Shown: piece by piece, positions 42,099 to 51,784 of the stretch
How positions within the stretch are numbered: the stretch's first letter is position 1
Layout of the letters: each line of letters starts with the position of its first letter
From: Bacteroidota bacterium
Lineage (GTDB): Bacteria; Bacteroidota; Bacteroidia; Flavobacteriales; Weeksellaceae
Direction: 5' to 3'
Assembly (NCBI GenBank): GCA_023423715.1
Contig: JAFAFC010000032.1
Span: 59,321 to 123,320 of the forward strand
DNA: 64,000 bases
Program-made: the position numbers and the translations under genes
The notes under the pieces: generated by a model
Told to the model about the DNA's origin: nothing
The model's database searches: none
What the model saw: the letters and a program-made list of their open reading frames with translations, nothing else

Positions 42099-42716
42099 AT
42101 GGAAAAAACGAACTGGGAAAAAGCGCTAAATATGTTCTTGAAATCTTTTTTTCAAGGACTGATGATTATTGGGCCATTTGCGCTCACTATTTTCGTGATT
42201 TGGTACATCATTACGTCGATTGACAATTTGATCCCATCCATTTCTATGCGTTTTCCTGGCTTGGTTTTCATCAGTGTTATCGCATTCACTGCCGTTTTAG
42301 GCTACCTTGGGAACAAATTCGTTTTTGGCCGATTTATATTTGATCAAATCGACTTTTTATTGGAAAGAACTCCAGGGGTGAAACACATTTATTCACCAAC
42401 AAAAGACGTGATGTCTTCATTTGTTGGCGATAAGAAAAAATTCAACGATCCCGTTTGGGTGAAAACCAATGAACAGCCCGAAGTTTGGCGCATTGGCTTT
42501 TTGACTCAAAAAGAAATGGGAGCCGTAGAAAAGCAAAACTATGTTGCTGTTTACCTTCCGCATTCGTATGCAATTTCAGGTTGGGTAATCGTTACCGAAG
42601 AAAAAAACATTAAACCCGTTGTAGGAATGAGTGCTGCCTCAGCGATGAAATTTGCCGTAAGTGGTGGTGTTGCTGGTTTCCATAGCGATGAAAATATTTT
42701 TAAGGCGCCAGAATGA
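42099..42716 (+). CDS. DUF502-family membrane protein
   Basis: 205 residues. Two N-terminal membrane segments (about 15-37 and 49-70) precede a soluble beta-rich domain with 'LLERTPGVKHIYSPTKDVMSSF' and 'NYVAVYLPHSYAISGWVIVTEEKNIKPV', the conserved core of DUF502. In plants a relative (LCV) affects membrane traffic; in bacteria the function is unknown. Close spacing to miaE suggests shared transcription only. Confidence 0.88.
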   Translation: MEKTNWEKALNMFLKSFFQGLMIIGPFALTIFVIWYIITSIDNLIPSISMRFPGLVFISVIAFTAVLGYLGNKFVFGRFIFDQIDFLLERTPGVKHIYSPTKDVMSSFVGDKKKFNDPVWVKTNEQPEVWRIGFLTQKEMGAVEKQNYVAVYLPHSYAISGWVIVTEEKNIKPVVGMSAASAMKFAVSGGVAGFHSDENIFKAPE

Positions 42717-42773
42717 CACTCGTTAAATCTCAGTTGAAATTAAAAAATCAAACAAACATTTAACGAAAAATCT

Positions 42774-44150
42774 ATGAAATTACCTTACGCAGAACCGTAC
42801 AAAATCAAAATGGTGGAAGAAATTAGAATTTCCACCTCTGAAGAAAGAGCTCAATGGATTAAAGAAGCTCATTACAATCTATTCAACCTAGAAAGTTCAA
42901 AAGTATTTATTGACCTATTAACCGACTCGGGAACGGGCGCCATGAGCGACAAACAATGGTCTGCCATGATGTCTGGAGACGAAAGTTATGCAGGATCAAA
43001 ATCCTTCCACGAACTTCATCAAGCAGTGGAAAAAATCACAGGTTTCCCATTTCTTTTGCCAACACATCAAGGTCGTGCTGCAGAGAACGTTTTGTTTTCC
43101 GTTTTAGTAAAAGAAGGCGATGTTGTCCCTGGAAACTCGCATTTCGACACAACAAAAGGGCATATTGAATTTAGAAAAGCCTCCGCAATTGATTGTACAA
43201 TTGATGAAGCCTTTGACATCGAAAACTTGTATCCATTTAAGGGAAATATTGATCTAATTAAACTAGAAGAAATTTATAAAACCTATCCAAAAGAACAAAT
43301 TCCGTTTTGTCTAATTACGGTTACATGCAACACTTCGGGTGGGCAACCTGTTTCTTTGGAAAACATAAAAGCAGTTCGAGAATTATCAAACCAATACGGT
43401 ATTCCCGTTATTTTTGATGCCGCTCGTTTTGCAGAAAACGCCTATTTCATTAAAACAAAAGAGCAAGGACAAGAAAGCAAAACCATTAAGGAAATCTGCA
43501 AAGAAATGTTTTCTTACGGTGATGGAATGACGATGAGTTCGAAGAAAGATGGGCTAGTGAATATTGGTGGATTTATCGCATTAAAAAGTGAAGAATTATA
43601 CCAAAAAGCGTCCACGTTTGTCATTATTTACGAAGGTTTCCTTACGTATGGTGGGCTAGCTGGCAGAGATATGGCCGCTTTAGCTGTTGGTTTGAACGAA
43701 GCAACCGAGTTTGATTATCTTCATAGTCGAATTTCACAAATCGAATATCTTGGTGGATTACTGATGGAATACGGAATTCCTTTCCAAAAACCAATTGGTG
43801 GGCACGCTATTTTTATTGATGCGTTAAAATTCCTTCCAAATATTTCGAGAGAAGAATTTCCTGCCCAAACCTTAGGAATCGAACTATACAAAGAAGCGGG
43901 AATTCGTGGTGTTGAAATCGGAACCATCTTAGCCGATCGCGATCCTGAAACTCGCGAAAACCGCTATCCAAAATTAGAATTATTGCGATTAGCGATTCCA
44001 AGGCGAACATATTCTAACAATCACATGTTGTATATCGCAGTTGCTTTGAAAAACCTTTTCGAAAGACGACACGAAATAACTAAAGGCTACAAAATTAATT
44101 GGGAAGCGCCTATTATGAGGCATTTTACGGTAAAATTAGAAGAAGTATAA
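42774..44150 (+). CDS. tnaA: Tryptophanase (tryptophan indole-lyase)
   Basis: 458 residues. PLP-dependent beta-lyase motifs are present: 'FIDLLTDSGTGAMSDKQW', 'PTHQGRAAENVL' and the Schiff-base lysine in 'MTMSSKKDGLVNIGG' near 255. Identity as TnaA rather than tyrosine phenol-lyase comes from two points: 'GIRGVEIG' instead of 'GVRSMERG', and the C-terminal 'MRHFTVKLEEV' with the tryptophanase-specific His. It splits tryptophan to indole, pyruvate and ammonia, consistent with indole-positive flavobacteria. No TnaC-like leader peptide is seen upstream. Strong terminator follows. Confidence 0.93.
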   Translation: MKLPYAEPYKIKMVEEIRISTSEERAQWIKEAHYNLFNLESSKVFIDLLTDSGTGAMSDKQWSAMMSGDESYAGSKSFHELHQAVEKITGFPFLLPTHQGRAAENVLFSVLVKEGDVVPGNSHFDTTKGHIEFRKASAIDCTIDEAFDIENLYPFKGNIDLIKLEEIYKTYPKEQIPFCLITVTCNTSGGQPVSLENIKAVRELSNQYGIPVIFDAARFAENAYFIKTKEQGQESKTIKEICKEMFSYGDGMTMSSKKDGLVNIGGFIALKSEELYQKASTFVIIYEGFLTYGGLAGRDMAALAVGLNEATEFDYLHSRISQIEYLGGLLMEYGIPFQKPIGGHAIFIDALKFLPNISREEFPAQTLGIELYKEAGIRGVEIGTILADRDPETRENRYPKLELLRLAIPRRTYSNNHMLYIAVALKNLFERRHEITKGYKINWEAPIMRHFTVKLEEV

Positions 44151-44154
44151 AAAT

Positions 44155-44182
44155 AAAAAGGGAGCAAATTGCTCCCTTTTTT
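44155..44182. terminator. Bidirectional terminator between tnaA and the PorW/SprE-like gene
   Basis: A near-perfect palindrome (GGGAGCAA with TTGCTCCC, flanked by A5 and T6). It serves tnaA and the convergent minus-strand gene, whose stop codon is at 44181-44183. Confidence 0.88.
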
Positions 44183-46688
44183 ATGATTCGAAACCGCTTG
44201 TTGTTGTATTCGGTGGTCTTTTTGGAGGACCATTGGAATTCGGCTTAGATGTGTTCGGTTTTTGAGGGGTCACCGGAGGCGAAGGTTGCCCCAATTGACC
44301 AGCAGGAGCATCCCCCTGATTTTGAGGCGCCGCCACCGGAGTTTGGTTTTGCGCTGGTGCTTGCGGACTCGCAACAGTATTACCTTGCGCATCCGTTAAT
44401 TCCATACTTAAATTACTCTTCAAGTAATTGAGCATATCTTTTGCTTTTTGGCCTTCTAACGTTTTAGAATAGTTCAATGCGATTTGCTCCAATTGCAAAA
44501 TCATAATTTCCTTCCCAGCCGTTTTCCCAGTGTTAAAAGCATTCAATAAAGCAAATTTCGGAACCAAAGCATCTTTCGGATACTTCTCCAACGATTGAGA
44601 AATCAATTGCATCGATTCCGGATATTTCTCTTGCGAGTACAAACTAAAAGCTTCTTTATAAACCCCTTCCACTTCTGTTGAAGATGGTGAAAAAGTGGTG
44701 CTTTGTGGATTTTTCACAAACTCGGCATATGAGGTGTATGGAAATTCTTGTAATAAAATATTCTTTGCACGCTCCGCTGCCTTCGGATTTTTCTGATAAT
44801 TCATCGCAAAAATCTGATATAACGCTTGAAGTTTCAAATCTTGTTCAGGTTGATTATCCACCAAATCATACAAGGTTTTTGTTGCCAATTCCGTCTTAGA
44901 AAAGAAGTTTTCATACATCCTCCCCAAACCTAAACTCGCTGTGTCACGATCTTTCTTTAATGACGCTAATGTTTGCTGATCTGTTGGGATTTTTTCAATA
45001 TAAAAATCGGGTTCGTATCGTCGAGGATCTTTAACGGATGAAACTCCCATCGCTTCATTCTTAACATCTTCAATAGAAGCTGTTTTTGTTGAAACACGCC
45101 AATTGTCGGATTGAGCCCTGTTTCCCCAAATTTGTTTAAACTCATTTGCTCCTTTGCTTACGGTGTTGGTATTGGCAAAATAAAAACCGCCTTTCCCGCC
45201 TTTCGTGTCAAAATCTTGAAAACTTGAATTGTTTGTTGTTGCAAAAATAGAATTAGAACTCATATCACTAGATTCAAACCCTTTTGCACGTTCTGCTTTA
45301 CGACGCTCAATTTCTTCTTCCTCGTCTTTTTTCTTTAGCGCTTCAATATGTTTATTAAAAAAAGCAACTCGTTCCGCTTCCGGCATTTTCGCAAGAGAAA
45401 GGATGCTATCATTCTTTTTAACGAGATAATAGTTTTCCGTAATTTTCTTAATGTCTTTTGACAACGAAGTCACTTGATCACGTGTTGGAGGATAATTCAT
45501 TACCGCTAAAGCCGAATCATAATAGGCTCCCGCAGAAATATAATCGTCTTTATCAAAAAACGCTTTTCCCATTTCGTAGAACGTTAGTCCACGAATCTGT
45601 GGATCCGACTGTTTTTCTGAAATTGATTTCTTAAAATACGCATCCGCTTCATCTAATTTTCCAGCTTTTTGAGCCATTAAACCCAAAGCGTAGTAAAATT
45701 CGTTTTTACGAGAACCGTACGTTCCTTTTTTACTGATGGATTCTATGTATTTTTTTGCATCCTCGTAGTCATCGGACTTTCCCTGAAATGTTTTTGCAAT
45801 TTCGATTTGAGATTTCACTTCAAATTCAAAATTATTAGCGTATTTATACGCCGTCGTAAAACTTTCGCGAGCCTCTTCTGGCTTTTGAAGTGTATTTAAA
45901 ATTTGACCTCTTAAAAAAGCAATGCGAGAACGCAATTCTCTGTTTTTATTCAAGTTAAAAGCATTGGCTAACTCTTCAACGGCTGCTTCTTTTTTTCCCG
46001 CATCCAAAAGCATTTCCGAATAATAAACGGACATTAATCTCGCATGTGATTTTTTTAATTTGGAATCATTTTGTAATGCCAAATAAATTTCGTCAGCACG
46101 ATAATAATCCTTCATTTTGGTTAGAGCAAGCGCTTGATACACTTTTGCCAAAGGAAGATCCTTGTCTTCTTTCATGTTCACCAAAAGATAATTAATCGCA
46201 TCTAATGCTTCCAACGGTTTATCCATGTATAGTCGAGCCTGAGCCAATAAAATATGGGCATCGAAAAGCATTTTATTCTTCTGCTGCCCGTTTTTCATAA
46301 CGGAATATTTCTCAATCGCTTTTAAAGCTTTCACTTCTGAAATCTGAAGAACACTCACGTTTTTAGCCGAACTACTTCCTTGAGGAACGCCCAAACCGCC
46401 CATCATGGCGCCTTCATCTTCACCAAAAGGAGAGCTAGCTCCATCGAAGTCAGTTCCCAGTGGCTGCTCATCTGTTGTAAGCAACCGAATATAGGGAGCG
46501 AAATAATTATCTTGATGTGCTTTTTTACGAGTCGTAATTTCTTCTTGTAAAGCTTCTTTACTGTTAAAAATAGTGTTGTAATAAGAATAAAAACCTTTCA
46601 GCCCAACAGTAGTGCTCGGCTTTTTATATTGCGTTTTGCACGCAAGAAGTGTCATTATCGAAAGAAAGAGAACTAAATTTTTCTTCAT
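44181..46688 (-). CDS. TPR lipoprotein, PorW/SprE-like (type IX secretion/gliding)
   Basis: 835 residues. The lipobox is LLACK within MKKNLVLFLSIMTLLACKTQ. The mature N-terminus 'TTVGLKGFYSYYNTIFNSKEALQEEI' resembles the opening of SprE/PorW. Numerous TPR-like helical pairs follow between about 150 and 450. A second helical block and a Pro/Asn/Gln-rich tail (about 780-835, 'QAPAQNQTPVAAPQNQG') complete it. PorW is an outer-membrane-associated lipoprotein needed for T9SS function. The assignment rests on size, lipobox and N-terminus; another TPR lipoprotein is possible. It follows maf by 99 nt. Confidence 0.65.
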   Translation of the reverse strand: MKKNLVLFLSIMTLLACKTQYKKPSTTVGLKGFYSYYNTIFNSKEALQEEITTRKKAHQDNYFAPYIRLLTTDEQPLGTDFDGASSPFGEDEGAMMGGLGVPQGSSSAKNVSVLQISEVKALKAIEKYSVMKNGQQKNKMLFDAHILLAQARLYMDKPLEALDAINYLLVNMKEDKDLPLAKVYQALALTKMKDYYRADEIYLALQNDSKLKKSHARLMSVYYSEMLLDAGKKEAAVEELANAFNLNKNRELRSRIAFLRGQILNTLQKPEEARESFTTAYKYANNFEFEVKSQIEIAKTFQGKSDDYEDAKKYIESISKKGTYGSRKNEFYYALGLMAQKAGKLDEADAYFKKSISEKQSDPQIRGLTFYEMGKAFFDKDDYISAGAYYDSALAVMNYPPTRDQVTSLSKDIKKITENYYLVKKNDSILSLAKMPEAERVAFFNKHIEALKKKDEEEEIERRKAERAKGFESSDMSSNSIFATTNNSSFQDFDTKGGKGGFYFANTNTVSKGANEFKQIWGNRAQSDNWRVSTKTASIEDVKNEAMGVSSVKDPRRYEPDFYIEKIPTDQQTLASLKKDRDTASLGLGRMYENFFSKTELATKTLYDLVDNQPEQDLKLQALYQIFAMNYQKNPKAAERAKNILLQEFPYTSYAEFVKNPQSTTFSPSSTEVEGVYKEAFSLYSQEKYPESMQLISQSLEKYPKDALVPKFALLNAFNTGKTAGKEIMILQLEQIALNYSKTLEGQKAKDMLNYLKSNLSMELTDAQGNTVASPQAPAQNQTPVAAPQNQGDAPAGQLGQPSPPVTPQKPNTSKPNSNGPPKRPPNTTTSGFES

Positions 46689-46787
46689 CGTGAATTGATA
46701 ACTCTAGAAACCTGATTTTATTGTCTTGAAAACGAATATTTTTCGACCAAAACAGCATCAAATTTCCAAACTCAAAAATATAAAATA

Positions 46788-47360
46788 TTATTGACCCGTA
46801 GAAAGCATTTTTTGCTTCAATTCTTGGTACAAAATAGCCGTTGGCAATCCCATTATGGTGTAATAATTCCCAATGATTTTGGAGATTTTGGTTAAACCCA
46901 ACCAATCTTGAATTCCATAGCTTCCCGCTTTATCTAGCGGATTGTCATTTTGAATGTAATAGTCGATTTCTGCATCTGTAATTTCTTCAAAAAAGACTTG
47001 AGCTCCATCTGTAAACGTTTTAATTTCAAATTCAGTTTTCAAGGTGAAAGAAGTGTAAACAAAATGCGACTTCCCAGAAAGTTTTCTCAGCATTTTGAAT
47101 GCCTCTTCACCATCTTTTGGCTTTCCTAAAATTTCGTTTCCTAACGCCACCACCGTATCCGAAGTTAATAAAACACACTCTTTTAAAGAATCTTGGAACG
47201 CTTGGGCTTTTTTTAAAGAAATGAACGCTGCTACCTCATCGGCTGGTAAAGTTGAAGGAAAGGATTCGTCACAATCGATCGAAACGGTTTCGAAATCAAA
47301 ACCCATTTGCTTTAGTAATGCGCTTCTCCGAGGAGATTTTGAGGCTAATAAAAGTTTCAT
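46788..47360 (-). CDS. maf: Maf-family nucleoside triphosphate pyrophosphatase
   Basis: 190 residues. 'MKLLLASKSPRRSALLKQMG' holds the S-x-R-R motif and 'LTSDTVVALGNEILGKPKDGEEAFKMLRKLSGKSHFVYT' the metal-binding and Maf core. It hydrolyses non-canonical or excess NTPs, often dTTP/UTP or m7GTP. Its ATG overlaps the kdsC stop as TAATG, so translation is coupled. Confidence 0.95.
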   Translation of the reverse strand: MKLLLASKSPRRSALLKQMGFDFETVSIDCDESFPSTLPADEVAAFISLKKAQAFQDSLKECVLLTSDTVVALGNEILGKPKDGEEAFKMLRKLSGKSHFVYTSFTLKTEFEIKTFTDGAQVFFEEITDAEIDYYIQNDNPLDKAGSYGIQDWLGLTKISKIIGNYYTIMGLPTAILYQELKQKMLSTGQ

Positions 47361-47881
47361 TAAATCGAACGTGTTTGATCTTCAATATCCCAAGTTCCTT
47401 GAACCTTCATCACTTGTTCTATGACATCACGAACTGCTCCTTTTCCACCCTCAATGGGTGAAATATAATCCGAAATCGCTTTAATCTCTGGAACCGAATT
47501 GATCGGACAAGTAGCAATTTTCACCAAATTCATGATTCCACGATCCGGAATATCATCGCCCATCATTAAAATTTCATCGTTACTTAGATGGTTTTTCGAT
47601 TTAAAATCTTCGAAATCTTTTATTTTATCGTGGGATTTCGCATAATAATCTTGAATCCCTAAATAGTTGATGCGATGCCTTACCATAGGATCATCTCCAC
47701 CTGTAATTACCCCAATTTTATACCCTTGTTTAATTGCTTTTACAACAGCATATCCGTCTAAAACATTCATCACGCGGCACATACTTCCACCTGGCATTAG
47801 ATAGACGCTTCCGTCGGTGAAAACGCCATCCACATCAAAAATAAATGCTTTTATATCTTTCAGATTCTCTTTATAACTCAT
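47360..47881 (-). CDS. kdsC: HAD phosphatase, KdsC-like (KDO-8-phosphate phosphatase)
   Basis: 173 residues, the small cap-less HAD type. Catalytic loop 1 DVDGVFTDG is at 16-24, and 'VITGGDD' (loop 2) and 'MMGDDIPDRGIM' (loop 4 metal site) follow. KdsC removes phosphate from KDO-8-phosphate in LPS core synthesis. NeuA-C-like or related sugar phosphatases share this fold, so the specificity is probable, not proven. The -7 box ends 5 nt before the ATG, predicting an almost leaderless mRNA. maf overlaps by 1 nt. Confidence 0.88.
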   Translation of the reverse strand: MSYKENLKDIKAFIFDVDGVFTDGSVYLMPGGSMCRVMNVLDGYAVVKAIKQGYKIGVITGGDDPMVRHRINYLGIQDYYAKSHDKIKDFEDFKSKNHLSNDEILMMGDDIPDRGIMNLVKIATCPINSVPEIKAISDYISPIEGGKGAVRDVIEQVMKVQGTWDIEDQTRSI

Positions 47882-47886
47882 AGTTT

Positions 47887-47894
47887 CAAAGGTA
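47887..47894 (-). promoter_or_regulatory. -7 box of kdsC-maf, near-leaderless spacing
   Basis: TACCTTTG on the minus strand ends 5 nt before ATG 47881. Confidence 0.5.
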
Positions 47895-47914
47895 GTATTT
47901 CTTCTTTAAAATAA

Positions 47915-47940
47915 AAATCCCCGAAGTAGTTCGGGGATTT
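47915..47940 (-). terminator. Terminator of the outer-membrane receptor gene
   Basis: A perfect 11-bp stem (AAATCCCCGAA at 47915-47925 with its complement at 47930-47940), GTAG loop. On the minus strand a TTTTTATTTT tract follows. Confidence 0.9.
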
Positions 47941-47958
47941 GATATTGTATTTTTTTTC

Positions 47959-50670
47959 TTATTTGAAATTAAATTTCACCGTAAACATCACTTGGCTTGG
48001 TCTTATCGCCATCATGGATTTACTCGTTAACAATAATTCTGGATTATACGAGATTGTTTCGAAGGTTTTCGTATTTCCGATGTTTAACCATTTCAACTCA
48101 AAATCAATTTTCTTTTTATCCCAAGTAAATTGGTACGAAATATCGTAGAATGAATTTCTTCGGTTAAGTCCAGCAACTTCAGAAGCCATGTCGTCCCAGA
48201 AAAATCCGAAAGTATGGTTTTTAATTGGATAAAAATAGGCTGCTAAATTATGATTCCATCCTGTACTTTTCGTTACCGAATCTCTGTAAAGGTTGTGGTT
48301 ATTTGTCCAGTTCAATGAAGCTGAATAATCAACACTAAACCAAGATAAATAATTGTTATTTACTTTAAAGTTCAATCCTTGTCTTTCGACGATAATCTTT
48401 TGGATAATATCATTTACAAAAGCATAACTTCTCGAATTACTGTTACTGAAACCTACGGAAGCATTTGTTTTGAATTTTGGAAAATACTTACCAATTTCTG
48501 CACCTTGCGAACGTGTAATCAGCGTGTTTTCAATAGGGTTCAATGTTAAATAGTTTCGTAAACCTTCTGGATCGTACTCAATACTTTCCATGATGTTTCT
48601 CTTATTTGTATTGTAATTCATACGAACATTGAAGAATAAATTATTCAATGGATTACGATATTCTAAACGAGTTCCCACGTTTCTATTAATATATTCCGGC
48701 ATCGTAATATCCGAATTCGTTCGCCCGAATCGCATAGAGGAGTTCAATGGATTGGTGTACATTTCTCCTTGATACAAGAATCCAAAGTTACCTAAACTAT
48801 AATTCTGACTAGCAAAACCTCTCCAAGTAAAGAATGATGCAAACTCATAACTTGCAAATAAGTTAGGCTCGAAAGCAAGCTTGTTAGTTTTTAGCTCATT
48901 ATTTCTGAAGTTATCTTTGTAGGTAATGCCGTAAAAATTGAAAGGCATCATCAAGTTAACGTTCAAATTATTTGCTTTATAATTCACACCTAATTGTCCG
49001 TACGGCTTCACTTCATTCCATTCATTATCGTTGATGTATTTATCACCTAATGATGTTGAAGAGTTTCCATTGATACCAAATAATTCGGATTGAAGTTTAT
49101 TCAAAGATATATCCAAACCAACTTCTGGAGTAAACGTCCAATTTTTATGGCTAAATCCAACAGAAGCGGAGTGATTTAACATCGTAGTAGTCGATTTCGC
49201 ATATTGTTTTCCAAGTTCATAGCTTCCTCCAAAATCCATATACGAAGCAGGGTCAACTAACAAGGTTTGCTTATCATTTTGGAAACTGATGTAACTCATC
49301 ACATTAATCAGCTTTTCTTTCCACGGAAGAATTGTACTCATTGAGTTTTGGAAAACTCCAGAAGGCGAATTCAAAACTTCATTTGCTAATAAACTTGTTG
49401 GAGTACTTCCTGTCGATGTATTTGTTTCAACTAAAGCTTTGGTGTCATTCCAGAAGCTGTTCCATGTTGTGGTATTCTTAAAGAAGCCTTTTTTCGCATT
49501 TTTTGAAAAGATTAATTCTCCTTTTAAAGCATTCGAATAAAAATTATTGGATTTCGAAGATCTAATTTCCCCACCATTAGGGCTTGCAGGAGAGTCTTTC
49601 TCGTAAATTCTAACATTAGAATCCTCTCTTTCCACGGAATTATTCGCATAATTCGCATTTGCTTTTAGTTCCCATTCTTTATTTTTGAACGGATTTGTCA
49701 AGATATTTGCCGAAAAGAAATGAACATTATTAAATAAATATCTTTTTTCCGGAACACTCGGCGTACCAGCAGATTCTGTAGAAAGCCATCTTTTTGGAGA
49801 TGCTTGCGAACGTCTTCCTTCCCAACGGTTGAAACCTCCCAACATATTGGCATCGTTTTCTACACTTTCTCCATTGTTATTGGTTTTATAATTAACTACC
49901 CACTGGTTTTTCTGACCGAAAAACATGGGTGTTAACTTCACATTCCATAAAAATGGATCCATTCCGACACCCACTTCACCACGACCGGTCATGGTTACAT
50001 TTTTCTTCAACTTAATATTGATGGATGCTTTATCAGATGGAATTTTATCTTGTAAAATTTTAATTGGCTGATGGTTTTCCAAAATTTCAACCTTAGAAAC
50101 CGCATCTTTAGGAAGTGCTTTATTCAATGCCCCATATCCGCCTTCCATGATATCTTTTCCATTAACCATAAATTTCTGAAGCGGCTCGCCTTGATAAAGA
50201 ATGCTACCATCGGTATTGACTTCAATTCCTGGCATTTTCTTTAAAACATCTGCTAACGTTCTGTCTGATTGACTTTCAAAAGATTTCAAATCGTAGGAAA
50301 TAGTATCTCCTCGTTTCGTAATTAATTTGGTTTTAATTTTAACTTCTTGGATTTCAGTTGCCTGACTTTCCATTTCGAAATTAAGATTCTGGTTATCATT
50401 GGTAACACTTTTTGTGATGGTCTTTTGGTTGAACGCTTTCACTTTCAAGTCGACACCTGAAGTTGCAGAGTTGAAAGTAACCTTGTACTCTCCTTTTGCA
50501 TTAGAAATACCGTACGCCAAAATTGCATCACTTCCTGGAACTTCAACAGTTACCGAAGCACTAGGAATAGGCTGTCCATCACTGTCTGTTACTTTTCCCG
50601 AAATGGTCTTTTGTGCGAAAATAATAGTCGTGCAGCACAAAAGAAGAAACAAAGAGAAAATTCTTTTCAT
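47959..50670 (-). CDS. TonB-dependent-receptor-like outer-membrane protein with CarboxypepD-regulatory domain
   Basis: 903 residues. A signal peptide (MKRIFSLFLLLCCTTIIFAQ) is followed by a CarboxypepD_reg beta-sandwich (about 21-105, 'KTISGKVTDSDGQPIPSASVTV'). The plug-like region has 'SDRTLADVLKKMPGIEVNTDGSILYQGEPLQKFMVNGKDI', and the barrel ends in 'VMFTVKFNFK'. Such proteins often pair with GLPGLI-family proteins, and one lies next upstream (50885-51652) in the same direction. The substrate is unknown. It ends one residue after Phe rather than on it. It has its own terminator. Confidence 0.85.
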   Translation of the reverse strand: MKRIFSLFLLLCCTTIIFAQKTISGKVTDSDGQPIPSASVTVEVPGSDAILAYGISNAKGEYKVTFNSATSGVDLKVKAFNQKTITKSVTNDNQNLNFEMESQATEIQEVKIKTKLITKRGDTISYDLKSFESQSDRTLADVLKKMPGIEVNTDGSILYQGEPLQKFMVNGKDIMEGGYGALNKALPKDAVSKVEILENHQPIKILQDKIPSDKASINIKLKKNVTMTGRGEVGVGMDPFLWNVKLTPMFFGQKNQWVVNYKTNNNGESVENDANMLGGFNRWEGRRSQASPKRWLSTESAGTPSVPEKRYLFNNVHFFSANILTNPFKNKEWELKANANYANNSVEREDSNVRIYEKDSPASPNGGEIRSSKSNNFYSNALKGELIFSKNAKKGFFKNTTTWNSFWNDTKALVETNTSTGSTPTSLLANEVLNSPSGVFQNSMSTILPWKEKLINVMSYISFQNDKQTLLVDPASYMDFGGSYELGKQYAKSTTTMLNHSASVGFSHKNWTFTPEVGLDISLNKLQSELFGINGNSSTSLGDKYINDNEWNEVKPYGQLGVNYKANNLNVNLMMPFNFYGITYKDNFRNNELKTNKLAFEPNLFASYEFASFFTWRGFASQNYSLGNFGFLYQGEMYTNPLNSSMRFGRTNSDITMPEYINRNVGTRLEYRNPLNNLFFNVRMNYNTNKRNIMESIEYDPEGLRNYLTLNPIENTLITRSQGAEIGKYFPKFKTNASVGFSNSNSRSYAFVNDIIQKIIVERQGLNFKVNNNYLSWFSVDYSASLNWTNNHNLYRDSVTKSTGWNHNLAAYFYPIKNHTFGFFWDDMASEVAGLNRRNSFYDISYQFTWDKKKIDFELKWLNIGNTKTFETISYNPELLLTSKSMMAIRPSQVMFTVKFNFK

Positions 50671-50846
50671 ATAAAAATTTGATTTTTTTAGGAATTAGTT
50701 GGTTTTTCGTGGATTTTGTTACATCATCATCAAAATCTGGGTAAATGTAATCAAAATATTTTATAACTAAATAAATAGTGATAAATTATTTCCAGCTAAA
50801 GTGTTAGATTGTAATTTTTACTAAAGTTAAATCTAGGTTAGAATAA

Positions 50847-50884
50847 TCTTAATAGCCTTTTTAAATGAACGAAAATTAACACCA
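50847..50884. repeat. Copy A of a 38-nt imperfect direct repeat
   Basis: 34 of 38 positions match 51785-51822, in the same orientation, with the last 24 nt (50861-50884) identical. Copy A ends immediately at the stop codon of the GLPGLI gene; the partner lies 938 bp away, upstream of that gene. Confidence 0.85.
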
Positions 50885-51652
50885 TTACTTATTTGGGCTC
50901 AATTCAATAGGATTGTTATATCTCTTTTTTCGCCATTCAACTAATTCATCAAATTCTTTTTGCATTGTCGCATTCATTTCCGGCATACCAACCGGAGTAT
51001 AAAGCAAATTATTAGTGACCTTCAGATATTGCTCTTTCGAATAGTTTTTGTAATTCCCAATGTTTACTTTGACAACATCTTTATTTTTTTCTAAGCTAAT
51101 AAGTGTAAAATGATAATCATCTCTTGTATCATACAATTCAAAAATTAAACCTGGTAATCCATAAAATTTGTAAGGTCCAATCGGCAATTGGTGTTCTAAT
51201 GAAAACCAAGCAATCCATCTTCTTCCGAATTTATTTGTCGCTGCCATTTGACAATTAACTCCATTAATAACCTTTTTATCACCATATAAAACCCAAGTGA
51301 GTTTCACTTTCTCTTGATATCTTATACGACTATCAATTAACTTATTAAAAACATAAAAACTATCATCATTATTAATTACTTTTTCCTGAAAATAGTCTCC
51401 TTTGGACAATGTTACCCCGTTTGATTTTGAGACAGTATGAGATTTTCCAAATTCTTCTTGATAACTATTAGCACCCATGAAAAAACTTGAACGACTGTCT
51501 CCGACGAGAACAAAATCTTGTGTTTTTGTATAATTTTCGCCAAGTCGCATTTTAGAAGTATAAATAACTTTGACACCATTCGAAAATTCAAAACTTTGAC
51601 AATAGCTGATTATAGCAATACCTAAAAATAAAAATTGTAAAAATTTTCTCAT
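50885..51652 (-). CDS. GLPGLI family protein
   Basis: 255 residues with an N-terminal signal (MRKFLQFLFLGIAIISYCQ; the Cys could be lipidated). The family motif is in 'RRWIAWFSLEHQLPIGPYKFYGLPGLIFEL'. The family is abundant in Bacteroidota, exported, and often adjacent to TonB-receptor genes, as here with the 903-residue receptor downstream. Function unknown. It is bracketed by a direct repeat that suggests acquisition or duplication. The region is more AT-rich than neighbours by eye (long runs of A/T codons). Confidence 0.85.
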   Translation of the reverse strand: MRKFLQFLFLGIAIISYCQSFEFSNGVKVIYTSKMRLGENYTKTQDFVLVGDSRSSFFMGANSYQEEFGKSHTVSKSNGVTLSKGDYFQEKVINNDDSFYVFNKLIDSRIRYQEKVKLTWVLYGDKKVINGVNCQMAATNKFGRRWIAWFSLEHQLPIGPYKFYGLPGLIFELYDTRDDYHFTLISLEKNKDVVKVNIGNYKNYSKEQYLKVTNNLLYTPVGMPEMNATMQKEFDELVEWRKKRYNNPIELSPNK

Positions 51653-51784
51653 ACTCTAAAAAATGAAAAATGCATAATTGCATATGGTATATCCAATAAC
51701 TTAACTTCAATAATACCTCTAACTCACATATTAAAAATAAAACTTTTAATTAGAAAATTCTTTAAAATTTAGTAAAAACCACGA

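Noticed and set aside
42717..42773. TnaC-like leader peptide before tnaA
   Set aside because: The 57-nt gap contains no short ORF with a critical Trp codon.
42774..44150. Tyrosine phenol-lyase instead of tryptophanase
   Set aside because: The residues that mark phenol-lyase (Arg in GVRSMERG, Phe before FTA) are replaced by tryptophanase-type residues, including the C-terminal His.
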